Of a stretch of DNA of 64,000 nucleotides, positions 1-8,478 are shown piece after piece (the first letter of the stretch is position 1; the number at the start of each line of letters is the position of its first letter). Source of the stretch: Bifidobacterium rousetti (GTDB lineage Bacteria > Actinomycetota > Actinomycetes > Actinomycetales > Bifidobacteriaceae); assembly GCF_008698235.1 (NCBI RefSeq), contig NZ_PEBH01000002.1:248001-312000 (forward strand), read 5' to 3'. The notes beneath the pieces are model-generated. The model ran no database searches and had not been told where the DNA came from. It was given only the letters and a program-made list of their open reading frames with translations. The position numbers and the translations under genes are program-made.

Positions 1-1107
1 CGTGACCTCGCCGTACAGGCCGCCCATCACACCGGCCAGGCCGATGATGCGGGAGGCGCGCTCGCCGTTCGGCGAATCGGTGATGAGCAGGTCCTCGACG
101 CTCAGCTCGTGCTCCTTGCCGTCGAGGGTGGTGAGCTTCTCGCCCTCCTTGGCGCGGCGCACGACGATCGGCGCCTCGAGCTTGTCGAGGTCGTAGGCGT
201 GCATCGGCTGGCCGAGGTCGAGCATCACGTAGTTGGTGACGTCGACGGCCAGGGAGATGGAGCGCATGCCGGCGCGGATCAGGCGGCGGCGCATCCAGTT
301 GGGCGTGCGGGAGGTCGGGTCGAAGCCGCGGATGACGCGCGCGTAGTAGCGGTCGCAGCCGGGCACGCCATGGATCGGGTTGTCGTCCTCGATCTCGACC
401 TGGATGTCCGGCACGGTGCCGGAGGCCTCGCCGGCCGGCTCGGGGACCTTCGCGTTGAGCTCGACGACCGGATCGGTGTACGCGGCGCCGGTGGAGTGGT
501 GGTATTCGCGCGCCACGCCACGGTAGGAGAGCGTGTAGCCGCGGTCCGGGGTGATGTTGATCTCCAGCAGCGGCTGGTCGAGATGTAGCAGGTGCATCGC
601 GTCGTCGCCGGGCTTCAGGGCCTCGTACTCCTCGGTGGTGAAGCCGTAGTGGCGCAGCAGGATGATGCCGTTGTGGTCGTCGCCCAGCCCCAGCTCGCGC
701 TCGGAGGCGCACATGCCGTTGGAGATGTGGCCGTAGGTCTTGCGCGGCTCGATCCTGAAATCGCCCGGCAGGACGGCGCCCGGCAGGGTCACGACGACCT
801 TCTCGCCGGCGGCCATGTTCGGCGCGCCGCAGATGATGCCGCGCGGCACCTTGTTGCCGTTCTCGTCGGTCTCGTTGTATTCGGGGCCAACGTCGACATG
901 GCACCAGTTGATGACCTTGCCGTTCTTCTGCGGTTCGGGCGTGGCGTCGACGACGTAGCCGACGACGATCGGGCCGGTGACCTGCGAGGCGTGGATCTGC
1001 TCCTCCTCGAGGCCGACCTTGACCAGGTCCTTGGCCAGCTGCTCGTAGGTGAGGTCGGACGGAACCTCGACGTGCTCCTTGAGCCAATCGATATCAACCA
1101 TGGGCAT
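1..1107 (-). CDS. pheT: Phenylalanine-tRNA ligase beta subunit (N-terminal part)
   Basis: Beta chain of the alpha2-beta2 phenylalanyl-tRNA synthetase, which charges tRNA-Phe. About 369 residues from the start are present and the gene runs off the left edge. The N-terminus MPMVDIDWLKEHVEVP is followed by the tRNA-binding OB-fold (EMAP-like) region, recognisable from PQKNGKVINWCHVDVG and GHISNGMCASERELG, and then the B3/B4 editing part (GVPGCDRYYARVIRGF). The start at 1107 is preferred over the in-frame ATG at 1101 because GGGGGAG lies about 9 bases upstream. That Shine-Dalgarno is inside the last codons of pheS, whose stop is only 7 bases away, so the two subunits are translationally coupled. 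Confidence 0.96.
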   Translation of the reverse strand, partial: MPMVDIDWLKEHVEVPSDLTYEQLAKDLVKVGLEEEQIHASQVTGPIVVGYVVDATPEPQKNGKVINWCHVDVGPEYNETDENGNKVPRGIICGAPNMAAGEKVVVTLPGAVLPGDFRIEPRKTYGHISNGMCASERELGLGDDHNGIILLRHYGFTTEEYEALKPGDDAMHLLHLDQPLLEINITPDRGYTLSYRGVAREYHHSTGAAYTDPVVELNAKVPEPAGEASGTVPDIQVEIEDDNPIHGVPGCDRYYARVIRGFDPTSRTPNWMRRRLIRAGMRSISLAVDVTNYVMLDLGQPMHAYDLDKLEAPIVVRRAKEGEKLTTLDGKEHELSVEDLLITDSPNGERASRIIGLAGVMGGLYGEVT

Positions 1108-1113
1108 TGGCGA

Positions 1114-2178
1114 TCACTCCCCCATCACAAACTGTTCGGCGAAACGCACGTCACCCTCGACGAGGTCGTGCATGTCATTGATGTCGGAACGCAGCAGGAG
1201 CGTGCGCTCCATGCCCACGCCGAACGCGAAGCCGGTGTACTCGTTCGGGTCCAGGCCCGCGGACTTGAGGACGTTCGGGTTGACCATGCCGCAGCCGCCC
1301 CATTCGAGCCAGCCCGGGCCGCCCTTCTTGTCGGGGAACCACAGGTCGAGCTCGGCGGAGGGCTCGGTGAACGGGAAGTAGCTCGGGCGAAGGCGCGTCT
1401 TGGCCTCCGGGCCGAACATGGCGACGGCGAGCTTGTCGAGCACGCCCTTCAGGTCGGCCATGGTCAGGTGCTTGTCGACGGCGAGCGCCTCGCACTGGTG
1501 GAACACCGGGGTGTGGGTGGCGTCGAGCTCGTCGGTGCGGAACACACGGCCCGGGGAGGCGATGTACAGCGGCACGCCGCGGCCGATCAGGGCGCGCACC
1601 TGATCGGAGGAGGTCTGCGTGCGCACGACCATGTTGCTTCCGACGAATCCGGCGGCGTCCTTGGCCTGGTTGCCCTTGACGTAGAAGGTGTCCTGCATCT
1701 GGCGGGCCGGGTGGTCCGGGCCGAAGTTCAGGGCGTCGAAGTTGTACCATTCGGCCTCCACCTCGGGGCCGGAGGAGATCTGCCAGCCCATCGAGATGAA
1801 GAAGTCCTCGACGTCCTCCATGAGCTTGGCGAGCGGGTGACGTGCGCCGAGCGGCTTGCGGTTCACGGGCAGCGTCATGTCGACGGTCTCGGCGGCGAGC
1901 GCGGCCTTCTCCGCGGCCTCCTTGAGCTCGGCCTCCTTGGGACCGAAAGCGCGGCCGAAGTCGGCGCGCAGCTTGCCCATGAGCTTGCCGGCTTCCTTCT
2001 TCTGATCCTTGGGCAGCGATCCGATCGCCTTGCTGGCGAGGGTCATCGCCGACTCGGCGCCGGCGTATTCGGTTCTGATGGCTTTCAATTCCTCCAGCGT
2101 GGAGGCGTTCTGGATTTTGGCGATGCCTTCGGCGACCGCATCGGTCACCGCTTGCGCATCGAATAGCGCTTCTGCCAC
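1114..2178 (-). CDS. pheS: Phenylalanine-tRNA ligase alpha subunit
   Basis: Catalytic alpha subunit of phenylalanyl-tRNA synthetase, 354 aa, the usual length. An N-terminal coiled-coil tRNA-binding region precedes the class II catalytic core, with motif 2 around RVFRTDELDATHTPVFHQCE and motif 3 around GFAFGVGMERTLLLR near the C-terminus. The frame is open to 2253, but I place the start at the GTG at 2178 (VAEALFDAQAV) because AAGGAAAGG sits 6 bases upstream and the extra N-terminal residues are not family-like. It is the first gene of a pheS-pheT operon, preceded by a leader that carries two small hairpins. Confidence 0.96.
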   Translation of the reverse strand: MAEALFDAQAVTDAVAEGIAKIQNASTLEELKAIRTEYAGAESAMTLASKAIGSLPKDQKKEAGKLMGKLRADFGRAFGPKEAELKEAAEKAALAAETVDMTLPVNRKPLGARHPLAKLMEDVEDFFISMGWQISSGPEVEAEWYNFDALNFGPDHPARQMQDTFYVKGNQAKDAAGFVGSNMVVRTQTSSDQVRALIGRGVPLYIASPGRVFRTDELDATHTPVFHQCEALAVDKHLTMADLKGVLDKLAVAMFGPEAKTRLRPSYFPFTEPSAELDLWFPDKKGGPGWLEWGGCGMVNPNVLKSAGLDPNEYTGFAFGVGMERTLLLRSDINDMHDLVEGDVRFAEQFVMGE

Positions 2179-2207
2179 GAGCACCCTTTCCTTCTGTTGC
2201 TTCATTG

Positions 2208-2250
2208 ACGTGAAAACACGTGGGAAACCGCGCGAAAACACGCGTTTCCC
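2208..2250 (-). promoter_or_regulatory. Two short hairpins in the pheS leader
   Basis: Just upstream of pheS are two adjacent inverted repeats with A-rich loops. ACGTG (2208-2212) pairs with CACGT (2217-2221) around AAAA. GGGAAAC (2222-2228) pairs with GTTTCCC (2244-2250). They could be leader structure or an operator. A TATAGT hexamer on the minus strand near 2277 is a plausible -10. No leader peptide with a run of Phe codons and no T-box motif was recognised. Confidence 0.3.
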
Positions 2251-2318
2251 CAAGCTTTGTCCAACATCACATTGTCACTATACGACTCGACATGGGGCCG
2301 CCCGCTCATCAGGCGGTC

Positions 2319-2345
2319 GACAGGCAGTCGACAGGCAGTCGGCGA
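2319..2345. repeat. Short GTCGACAGGCA direct repeat
   Basis: An 11-base unit, gtcgacaggca, occurs about two and a half times in a row between the pheS leader and the stop of the methyltransferase gene. It is non-coding. No function is evident, and replication slippage is the simplest origin. Confidence 0.4.
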
Positions 2346-3278
2346 TCAGCGGTCGGCCATCGCCAGGCTCATGAGCATCACCGCGGCGGAGGTACCGAGG
2401 TTCAGCGATTCGGCCTTGCCGTACAGCGGAATCGAGACGATGCGGTCCATGCACGCGAGGATCTCCGGCGGCAGTCCGCGCGCCTCGTTGCCGAAGAGCA
2501 CGGCCTCGCCGGGACGTGCGGCTTCGGCCTTCGCGACGACGTCGGTGCCGGCCGCGCCCGCGGTGCCGGTCACGTCCGCGCGTTCGGTACGTTCCGCAAG
2601 CAGCGTCGGCAGCGACTCGGGTCGACGATCGGGCGTGCCGTACACGTCGGCCGCGACGGTTGTGAGATCGTGTTCGGCGCAGTACGCGAGGAAGCCTTCG
2701 ACGTCCATCTCGAGGACCGGGATGTGGAACAGCGATCCAGCGGTGGAGCGCACGACCTTGGGGTTCAACGGGTCGACGCATTCGTCGACGAACACGACCG
2801 CGTCGCATCCGGCTGCGTCGGCCGCGCGGATCACGGTGCCTGCGTTGCCCGGATCACGCACCTGCCAGAACGCGGCGATGCGCGGCGTGCGCTCCCCCGC
2901 GGCCGGCAGCGCCACCGACTCGGGTTCGGCGTGCATCGCCCGCATGTTGCCCACGGCGAGGATGCCCTGCGCGTCCTTGCTGATCCGCTCGATCACCTCG
3001 CGCGTGGCCCGGTGCACGTAGATGGTGGCGTCCTGCGAGGTCTCGACGATCCTCGCGAGCGTGTCCGAGGCGTATCGGACGTGGCCCAGCGCGTCGTCGA
3101 CGGCGACATACAGGTCCTGGACCACGTCCGGACGCCAGGTGACGGCCTCGCGCACCGACTGCGGCCCCTCGATGAGGAACCTGCCGGAGCGTTCGCGCCC
3201 CTTGGCGCGCGCGAGGTCGGCGACGCGGCGCACACGGTCGGACTTCGGGTTATCGAGCAAAGCTTGGTTGATCGGCAT
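2346..3278 (-). CDS. SpoU/TrmH-family RNA 2'-O-methyltransferase
   Basis: A 310-aa methyltransferase of the SPOUT (SpoU/TrmH) class, which transfers a methyl group from SAM to a ribose 2'-OH in rRNA or tRNA. The N-terminal ~110 residues match the substrate-binding domain (RVRRVADLARAKGRERSGRFLIEGPQ is typical). The C-terminal knotted domain contains WQVRDPGNAGTVIRAADAAG (motif 1, with the conserved N and R), FGNEARGLPPE (motif 2) and SIPLYGKAESLNLGTSAAV (motif 3). The start at 3278 (MPINQALLDN) is preferred over the upstream Met at 3314. It lies upstream of pheS on the same strand, an arrangement common in actinobacteria. The exact RNA target cannot be read from the sequence. Confidence 0.9.
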   Translation of the reverse strand: MPINQALLDNPKSDRVRRVADLARAKGRERSGRFLIEGPQSVREAVTWRPDVVQDLYVAVDDALGHVRYASDTLARIVETSQDATIYVHRATREVIERISKDAQGILAVGNMRAMHAEPESVALPAAGERTPRIAAFWQVRDPGNAGTVIRAADAAGCDAVVFVDECVDPLNPKVVRSTAGSLFHIPVLEMDVEGFLAYCAEHDLTTVAADVYGTPDRRPESLPTLLAERTERADVTGTAGAAGTDVVAKAEAARPGEAVLFGNEARGLPPEILACMDRIVSIPLYGKAESLNLGTSAAVMLMSLAMADR

Positions 3279-3300
3279 GGCCACCAGACTACCGTTACTC

Positions 3301-5004
3301 CTACCGCGGCGCATCCGCGGTCACGATTCCCCCCTGCTCTTCGATCCTGTTCCATCTTCTGCCATAGAGCGCCCGCCCGTCAGCGTTCAAAGAGACGACA
3401 GTATGAGCATCGATGATTCGCCGTGTCTTCTCGGAATACGACCCACGCTTGTCGAAGGCGATGAACACCTGCTTGCCCATCGCGTCCGTTTTCGCATACA
3501 TCTCCATGATGGACTCGATCGGCTCGTCTCCGATGTTCTTCAGCAACGTTGAATCATGAATAAGTATTGGAAGATCGGTACGTTCCAGAATGGCCAAATC
3601 AAGAAGAACCACATCCTTCGCACGGGTGCCGGCACCGGTGTCCCGCTCGGTGCCGAACGTATACGACTGCTTCCCGTTCCGAGTCTCCGATATGCACAGC
3701 TCGGGCGGATTGTTCCCCGTATCGACGGCATCATTCAGCTGTTTCAACGCAGTGTTGATCGTGCCGGTCATTCGGCCAATGAGTTTCGGCCGTTGTATCT
3801 GCAGTTCCGCGGATGCCTCCTGCATCGCCGCTTTCAGTGTCTCGGTCTTGTCCCAGGAGCCGATTTGCGCCTGCAACCGGTGGATGGTCCCATTCAGCTC
3901 TCCCGCCTTGTCCCACTCCTCCGTACTCAACGTTCCGGTCTGTCCCATATCGGCAAGTTCGGTTCTCAAGTGGTTGATCTGATTGTCGATGGAGCCGATC
4001 ATCAGCCGGTACTGTTCCTTCTGTGCGGAGAGCTCATCACTGAGGATTCCGGTCAGTTTGTGGTGAAATGCCTCTATCTCCTCGATTCTGCCGATGTCCG
4101 CATTCGGGAAAAACCGAAGCAAAGCTTCGATCTGCCGGACGTCGACATCATGTCGAGTGATTCTTCCCCTGTCGATGATGCCGATTTTGGCGGTCAGTAG
4201 ATCCCGCTTCTGCAGCAGTTCGTTGATTTCCGCTTTGAGTTCATTATTGCGTTCCGAGGCGGCAATGCCTTCTTTGAACAGCTTCTGGTCGGCCGCCAGT
4301 TTAAGGTCGTTGAGTTCTCGTTCGGCCGCCTCCAGCTGTGCTTGTGCGTTTCTGCGATCCCGTTTGCTCCTCAATGAGATGTAATCGGAAAGACCCAGCT
4401 TTGCTGCTCCGTGCATCACATCGTATCGCTTCCGGGCATCCGAGACCGCCGTCTCCAGTTGCTTGATGGGCTGGAAGACGCCGAACATCTTCTCAAGCGT
4501 TCTCACAGCTTGAGCATCCGGCGTATGCATCGAGGCGTTCAATGGTTTCGCATAGTCGATCTCATGCGACGTACTCACACGGGCAAAAGTCGCTGCTGCC
4601 TCCCTCCAGGTCAGGTCCGGGTCCTGGAATCCGGATTCCTCCTTCAGCGTCCTGCAGAAATCCTCAGCGGTCATGGATCCGGTAAGCAACGAATACATGC
4701 CATCCGAGTATTCCCTGACCAGATTCGGCTGAGCGGTGTCTCTGGAGAAATACCGCGTCCCCGAGGCGAACTCATGAGCGAAGAAGATCTCATGGTCGCC
4801 CACGGCGTAATCCTTCACAGCATCCGATTTACCGAACGTCTTGCCTCCGAAGGCGTAATCGACGATCATCAGCAACGTCGATTTGCCGATGGAGTTCTCT
4901 GCCTGTTCGCCGCCGAGCACCACGTTCAGCCCATCGTGGAACTGGATGTGCCGGTCAACACCGACATGAGCGGCGAATCGGCTCGAATAGATCTCCTTAA
5001 GCAC
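3301..5004 (-). CDS. ABC-3C system SMC-like ATPase (DUF2326)
   Basis: A 567-aa SMC/Rad50-like ABC ATPase of the DUF2326 type, the motor of an ABC-three-component conflict system. A Walker A-like loop (GGEQAENSIGKST) lies at about residues 31-43. A long coiled coil with many Glu/Lys/Leu heptads runs from about 185 to 400. The C-terminal ATPase half ends with DLAILERTDLPILIHDSTLL, the Walker B/D-loop equivalent of this family. The GTG start at 5004 overlaps the middle-component gene by 8 bases and has a strong AAGGAGGTGATC site. In this class the ATPase is thought to sense invading DNA or a stalled nucleic-acid structure and to license the partner effector (family knowledge). The gene ends 22 bases before the methyltransferase gene. 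Confidence 0.85.
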   Translation of the reverse strand: MLKEIYSSRFAAHVGVDRHIQFHDGLNVVLGGEQAENSIGKSTLLMIVDYAFGGKTFGKSDAVKDYAVGDHEIFFAHEFASGTRYFSRDTAQPNLVREYSDGMYSLLTGSMTAEDFCRTLKEESGFQDPDLTWREAAATFARVSTSHEIDYAKPLNASMHTPDAQAVRTLEKMFGVFQPIKQLETAVSDARKRYDVMHGAAKLGLSDYISLRSKRDRRNAQAQLEAAERELNDLKLAADQKLFKEGIAASERNNELKAEINELLQKRDLLTAKIGIIDRGRITRHDVDVRQIEALLRFFPNADIGRIEEIEAFHHKLTGILSDELSAQKEQYRLMIGSIDNQINHLRTELADMGQTGTLSTEEWDKAGELNGTIHRLQAQIGSWDKTETLKAAMQEASAELQIQRPKLIGRMTGTINTALKQLNDAVDTGNNPPELCISETRNGKQSYTFGTERDTGAGTRAKDVVLLDLAILERTDLPILIHDSTLLKNIGDEPIESIMEMYAKTDAMGKQVFIAFDKRGSYSEKTRRIIDAHTVVSLNADGRALYGRRWNRIEEQGGIVTADAPR

Positions 5005-5221
5005 GATGGATCACCTCCTTGGTCTCGTCAAGCTTCACCGCTCCGATTGCGAACAAGACGGTCAACGCGTCAATGACGGCCTCGGGGCTTTTAATTCCGG
5101 AAAGACACCGCAAACACAAGTCGATGACGCTGATCCCTTCTTTCGGTATCAGCGAAAAAACCGGCACGAGATCAGCCAACGTCGACTCGGCGAAGGGTAC
5201 AAGCTTACTGGGCAGGAGCAC
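4997..5221 (-). CDS. ABC-3C middle component
   Basis: A 74-aa protein lying between, and overlapping, the effector and ATPase genes. It resembles the small middle component (the MC6-like type) of ABC-3C systems: it begins LLPSK, continues with a short winged-helix-like region (ISVIDLCLRCLSGIKSPEAVIDALTVLFAIG), and ends in a beta-strand reading GAVKLDE. I choose the GTG at 5221 rather than the upstream Met at 5245 because GAGGTG lies just before it and family members usually begin near LLPSK. It probably bridges the ATPase and the effector. Confidence 0.75.
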   Translation of the reverse strand: MLLPSKLVPFAESTLADLVPVFSLIPKEGISVIDLCLRCLSGIKSPEAVIDALTVLFAIGAVKLDETKEVIHRA

Positions 5222-6353
5222 GGAACACCTCACATATCTGAACAAAATACGAAACGAGAATTGAAGCGGTGCGCGACCGCGAATGAGTGCGATCGGCTAT
5301 CCAATCGGAAAGTTGGTCGAAAATCTCGGCTTGGCTCAATCCCTGACCCTCATACTTCAGATATTTGGCATGCATCTGTGACAGCAGCTCATTGAACGAC
5401 AATCTATGGGTTTCCTCCAGCATTTTCATTCGTGCGGCGATGAATGGATAATACGAGCTGACTGAATCGGTTATCTCGCGACAGAGCTCGCCGTCTTCAG
5501 AGACCTTATCACGTATCGGTACGGGATTGCGCATCTGGATTTGCTGATGAGACGTGTCTTCAAAACCCAGTTCTCTGATATCATCCAATAATTGCGCAAG
5601 TTCCTTCTCCAAGTTCAACGGAGTCAATAAACCTTCGAGATCCCTCTGCTTGGAAACGGCTTTCTTCTCGCTTCGCACTCGTTCGATGTCGCTCTTGCGT
5701 GGGTGATGCTTGTATTTCGCCGCGCAGGTCGGACACATCACCACAAAATCGTCAAGACCATATGAGGATACGTCCGAATCAATGGGAAGAATCTCGTATA
5801 CGGGTATACCGTTCCCACGTTTATCCGTTATCAGGGAGGCGCCGCATTCTGTGCAGAGACCGGCACACTGCATGAGCAGGGCGTCCTTGTTATTCGCGAT
5901 GCCTCTCGCGTAGGCAATCCTGGCAGCTACGGATTCCGGGGACATTTTTTGACCGGCTTTTCGGGAAATCACGCTCAATGCGATTTTCGCGCATCGCTCA
6001 CCCAACTCGTTAAGATTCACCGTTATCCCATATTCGGTGAGATTATCCACGATTCTCTGTTTAGCCATAGGTTCCGCGCCATCAATTTGGCTTATGAACT
6101 GTCCAAGATCCATACATTCGTATATGGCATTGGCCAACTTCTTTGTGAATGAACCGTCACTTGAAGACATCTTACGGAGAGTTTCCTGTGACGCCTGGGC
6201 TGGATCCACAGCCGTGCCTATACGATTCTCCGGAACCTTGGTGAGCATCGAAACGACCTCAGCTACTTGTTCACCGGCAGACAGACCCTTCCCGGTAAGA
6301 GGTCGCAGCGATTTCACCAAATCACAGAATCTGACGTTCTCCTCTCTGGTCAT
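5205..6353 (-). CDS. ABC-3C effector with HNH-like zinc knuckle
   Basis: A 382-aa protein, first gene of the minus-strand ABC-3C operon. The N-terminal ~140 residues are helical. A treble-clef-like element follows at about residues 166-225, with CTEC and CPTC knuckles separated by the usual HNH spacing. The segment VYEILPID stands where active HNH enzymes carry the catalytic His (EVHHI), so the nuclease may be degenerate or use other residues. The C-terminal ~150 residues are helical and have no match I recognise; they are the likely docking domain for the middle component. GAGGAGAGGCG precedes the ATG. The effector role is inferred from position and the knuckles. Confidence 0.7.
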   Translation of the reverse strand: MTREENVRFCDLVKSLRPLTGKGLSAGEQVAEVVSMLTKVPENRIGTAVDPAQASQETLRKMSSSDGSFTKKLANAIYECMDLGQFISQIDGAEPMAKQRIVDNLTEYGITVNLNELGERCAKIALSVISRKAGQKMSPESVAARIAYARGIANNKDALLMQCAGLCTECGASLITDKRGNGIPVYEILPIDSDVSSYGLDDFVVMCPTCAAKYKHHPRKSDIERVRSEKKAVSKQRDLEGLLTPLNLEKELAQLLDDIRELGFEDTSHQQIQMRNPVPIRDKVSEDGELCREITDSVSSYYPFIAARMKMLEETHRLSFNELLSQMHAKYLKYEGQGLSQAEIFDQLSDWIADRTHSRSRTASILVSYFVQICEVFRAPAQ

Positions 6354-6593
6354 CGCCTCTCCTCATGCAGCGCAGCACTGTCTTTATGGCGTATAGCTCC
6401 GTTGGCATCAGCCACACAGACAGCATTTTTACAATTTTTAGTTTACTAGGCGCCGCAACGCTTTCCACGGTTTTTCTCCCAGTTTCTCCCTCCTGAGTCT
6501 CCCATTTTCTCCCTGAATCCCGGTCGCCGTTTCATAACGTGGCCAGCATCGCGCACAACACGCGAATCAGCGAGCGGAAAGGAGGCGGACGCG
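6354..6593. promoter_or_regulatory. Divergent intergenic region, AT-rich
   Basis: 240 bases separate the ABC-3C operon (leftward) from the module starting at 6594 (rightward). The stretch around 6420-6450 is AT-rich (tttttacaatttttagttta) in an otherwise GC-rich chromosome and is the obvious place for the promoters. No clear operator palindrome was found. Confidence 0.35.
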
Positions 6594-7097
6594 ATGGGCA
6601 GCGGAGCCAAGGGAGCGTATAGCAGCGGCGGATCGCAGCCGTACCAGCCGACCTACCACGTCGTCAAGTCGATGTTGGAACTCGACAAGAAGGCCGGCAT
6701 CTACAAACCCGGCAGAGGATACTTCAAGAATCCAACCCGCACCGACCTCGAGAAGGCCGCCAAGGGCGACTCCATCATGTTCGACGGAGAGAAAGCTACT
6801 GGTACTTTCATGTACGTGCTGGATATGGACGGACACATCGTCTTTGGAGAACGGCGTAACCCGTACAACTCGAGGGGACGCTCGCCTCACCCCACGCTGA
6901 TCGGCGGCAAGGATCCTGTGGTGCAGGCTGCTGGCCTCATGAATATGCAGGACGGGAAAATATTGTCTTTCGATGACCAGAGCGGTCATTTCAGACCAAG
7001 CTCCAAGTCCATGGACAAAGTGGCGACCGCACTGCGCAAACTCTACAATAAAAATCACAGTCTCTTCAGCGATGAATTCAATTGGAGGAAACAATGA
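6594..7097 (+). CDS. Stand-alone polymorphic-toxin-like domain protein
   Basis: A 167-aa protein preceded by a strong AAAGGAGG site. It begins MGSGAKGAY with a Gly/Ser-rich stretch and QPYQPTYHVVKSML, then carries a compact domain with YVLDMDGHIVFGERRNP and HPTLIGGKD, and ends with DGKILSFDDQSGHFRP. Patterns of the SGHF/YxP type after a GKxxxxAG strand are familiar from C-terminal domains of polymorphic (contact-dependent) toxins, but here the domain stands alone without a delivery module. No signal peptide or membrane segment is seen. Its stop overlaps the next start (ATGA). The enzymatic activity is unknown, and the toxin analogy is inference. Confidence 0.6.
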   Translation: MGSGAKGAYSSGGSQPYQPTYHVVKSMLELDKKAGIYKPGRGYFKNPTRTDLEKAAKGDSIMFDGEKATGTFMYVLDMDGHIVFGERRNPYNSRGRSPHPTLIGGKDPVVQAAGLMNMQDGKILSFDDQSGHFRPSSKSMDKVATALRKLYNKNHSLFSDEFNWRKQ

Positions 7098-7648
7098 GCA
7101 ACGACCGCGACCTCGAGACCCCTATCAAAAACTACTTTGACGCCGATTCGGACTTAGTGCCTTATGAGGAATTACGGGCACTCGAGAAACAAGCTGCACG
7201 CCTTGTGAGCGAGTATGGCTGGGATGCCGTCAGGCAAGCGTTCTTCCGTTACGTACGGAACGAGTGCAAAACCTCAGACGACATCGCACGGGCGGCATTC
7301 CGCTACGAGGGACTTAATTGGAACAAGAAGCCGATCCCCGACCCTTACGAATTTCTCGGTTACCTCTACTACAAAGCCGGATTCAGAAAAGCCTCTCCCA
7401 AGGCAGCACACGCCCTCGACGATCTGTGCATCACCGTCCTGCCCGCATCCGGCTACCCCGAGGCGAACATCTATTACCACCCCTACTACGCCGCGGAAGC
7501 CGACCCCAAGATGATCGCCGCCGTCGAACGCTGGAGACAACGCGAAGCCAATGAAGCCGGCGAAGACAGCAACGACACCGGCACGACAAGCGATCCTCAG
7601 GAACCACACGGGATTCAAAGAACAGGAGAGACCCGTGACCTCATGTGA
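7094..7648 (+). CDS. Hypothetical helical protein, possible partner/immunity
   Basis: A 184-aa protein of unknown family. The start at 7094 is chosen over the in-frame ATG at 7082 because GGAGG lies directly upstream. It is largely helical, with a conserved-looking core (EKQAARLVSEYGWDAVRQAFFRYVRNEC; DPYEFLGYLYYKAGFR) and a polar, low-complexity tail. It is coupled to the upstream toxin-like gene by a 4-base overlap and to the downstream DUF4417 gene by a 14-base overlap, so the three are one transcript. The position suggests an immunity or adaptor role, but nothing in the sequence proves it. Confidence 0.6.
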   Translation: MSNDRDLETPIKNYFDADSDLVPYEELRALEKQAARLVSEYGWDAVRQAFFRYVRNECKTSDDIARAAFRYEGLNWNKKPIPDPYEFLGYLYYKAGFRKASPKAAHALDDLCITVLPASGYPEANIYYHPYYAAEADPKMIAAVERWRQREANEAGEDSNDTGTTSDPQEPHGIQRTGETRDLM

Positions 7649-8411
7649 ACTACATCAGGACGCATTCGACATCCCCGGGCTACGTAACGTTCCCGTAGAT
7701 GACGGCGACCAACCACCGGCCGCACAATCACCGGCGCAACGACCTGCACGCCGCAACGCGACCATCGACGACGGCATGAACCCCGAGCTCGTCGCCGGCG
7801 CCGACTTCGACGGCGTCCTCGGTATCCCCATCATCAAGCGCCCATCAGAATTCATCATCCCCTCGGACATCATCCCGTTCAGCAAACGAAACCGGGACGC
7901 CGACACGGACCTTGCCGTGGGATTCTACGAGATGGACACCGAATTCGCCGACGTGCTCATCACCCCGGACCAGTTCATCGACGAGTTCCGCCAACGTCCG
8001 CTCATCAGTCCGGATTGTTCGCTCTACCGGGATGCGCCGCTCGCAGTTCAGATCGCGAACACCTACAAAAGCCGCGCCATCGGCTACTACTATCAATCCC
8101 ACGGCATATACGTGATTCCACAGATCCGTTGGGGCAACAGCCTGACCTACACCACCGAGGCGCTACCGGAAAGATTGGCATTCCTCGGCGTGGAGAAACA
8201 CAGCATCGTAGCCATCGGCACCTATGGGTGCATTCGGACTGCGGACGACAAACACGAATTCCGAGCCGGGCTCGACGCCATGATGGAAATCCTGGAGCCG
8301 GAAATCGTGCTCGTCTACGGTCCCATGCCTAAGCCGATCTTCAAACCCTACGCGCATAACACCACGTTCAAACAGTACGACGACTGGACCAGCCGCGTGA
8401 AAGACCGGTGA
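7635..8411 (+). CDS. DUF4417 domain protein (copy 1)
   Basis: A 258-aa member of DUF4417, a family of unknown function common on mobile elements of Gram-positive bacteria. Recognisable features are LISPDCSLYRDAPLAVQIANTY, the RAIGYYYQSHGIYVIPQIRWG segment, SIVAIGTYGCI and the strand EIVLVYGPMP near the C-terminus. The GTG start at 7635 follows CAGGAGAG, and the region upstream of it in this frame (7551-7634) belongs to the previous gene. It is the last gene of the 6594-8411 operon. A second DUF4417 gene at 18530 closes a similar operon at the other end of the island. Confidence 0.8.
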   Translation: MTSCELHQDAFDIPGLRNVPVDDGDQPPAAQSPAQRPARRNATIDDGMNPELVAGADFDGVLGIPIIKRPSEFIIPSDIIPFSKRNRDADTDLAVGFYEMDTEFADVLITPDQFIDEFRQRPLISPDCSLYRDAPLAVQIANTYKSRAIGYYYQSHGIYVIPQIRWGNSLTYTTEALPERLAFLGVEKHSIVAIGTYGCIRTADDKHEFRAGLDAMMEILEPEIVLVYGPMPKPIFKPYAHNTTFKQYDDWTSRVKDR

Positions 8412-8478
8412 CCGGCAACAGTTTCCGATATGGCATGCGTTCCACCCATGTCCGGAACCACCGATCCCAAGCATCACG

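Noticed and set aside
592-2166. Long plus-strand ORF opposite pheT/pheS
   Set aside because: Shadow of well-identified phenylalanyl-tRNA synthetase genes on the other strand.
3279-3300. Attachment site at the left island edge
   Set aside because: No matching direct repeat was found near 19255 and no tRNA or integrase is present.
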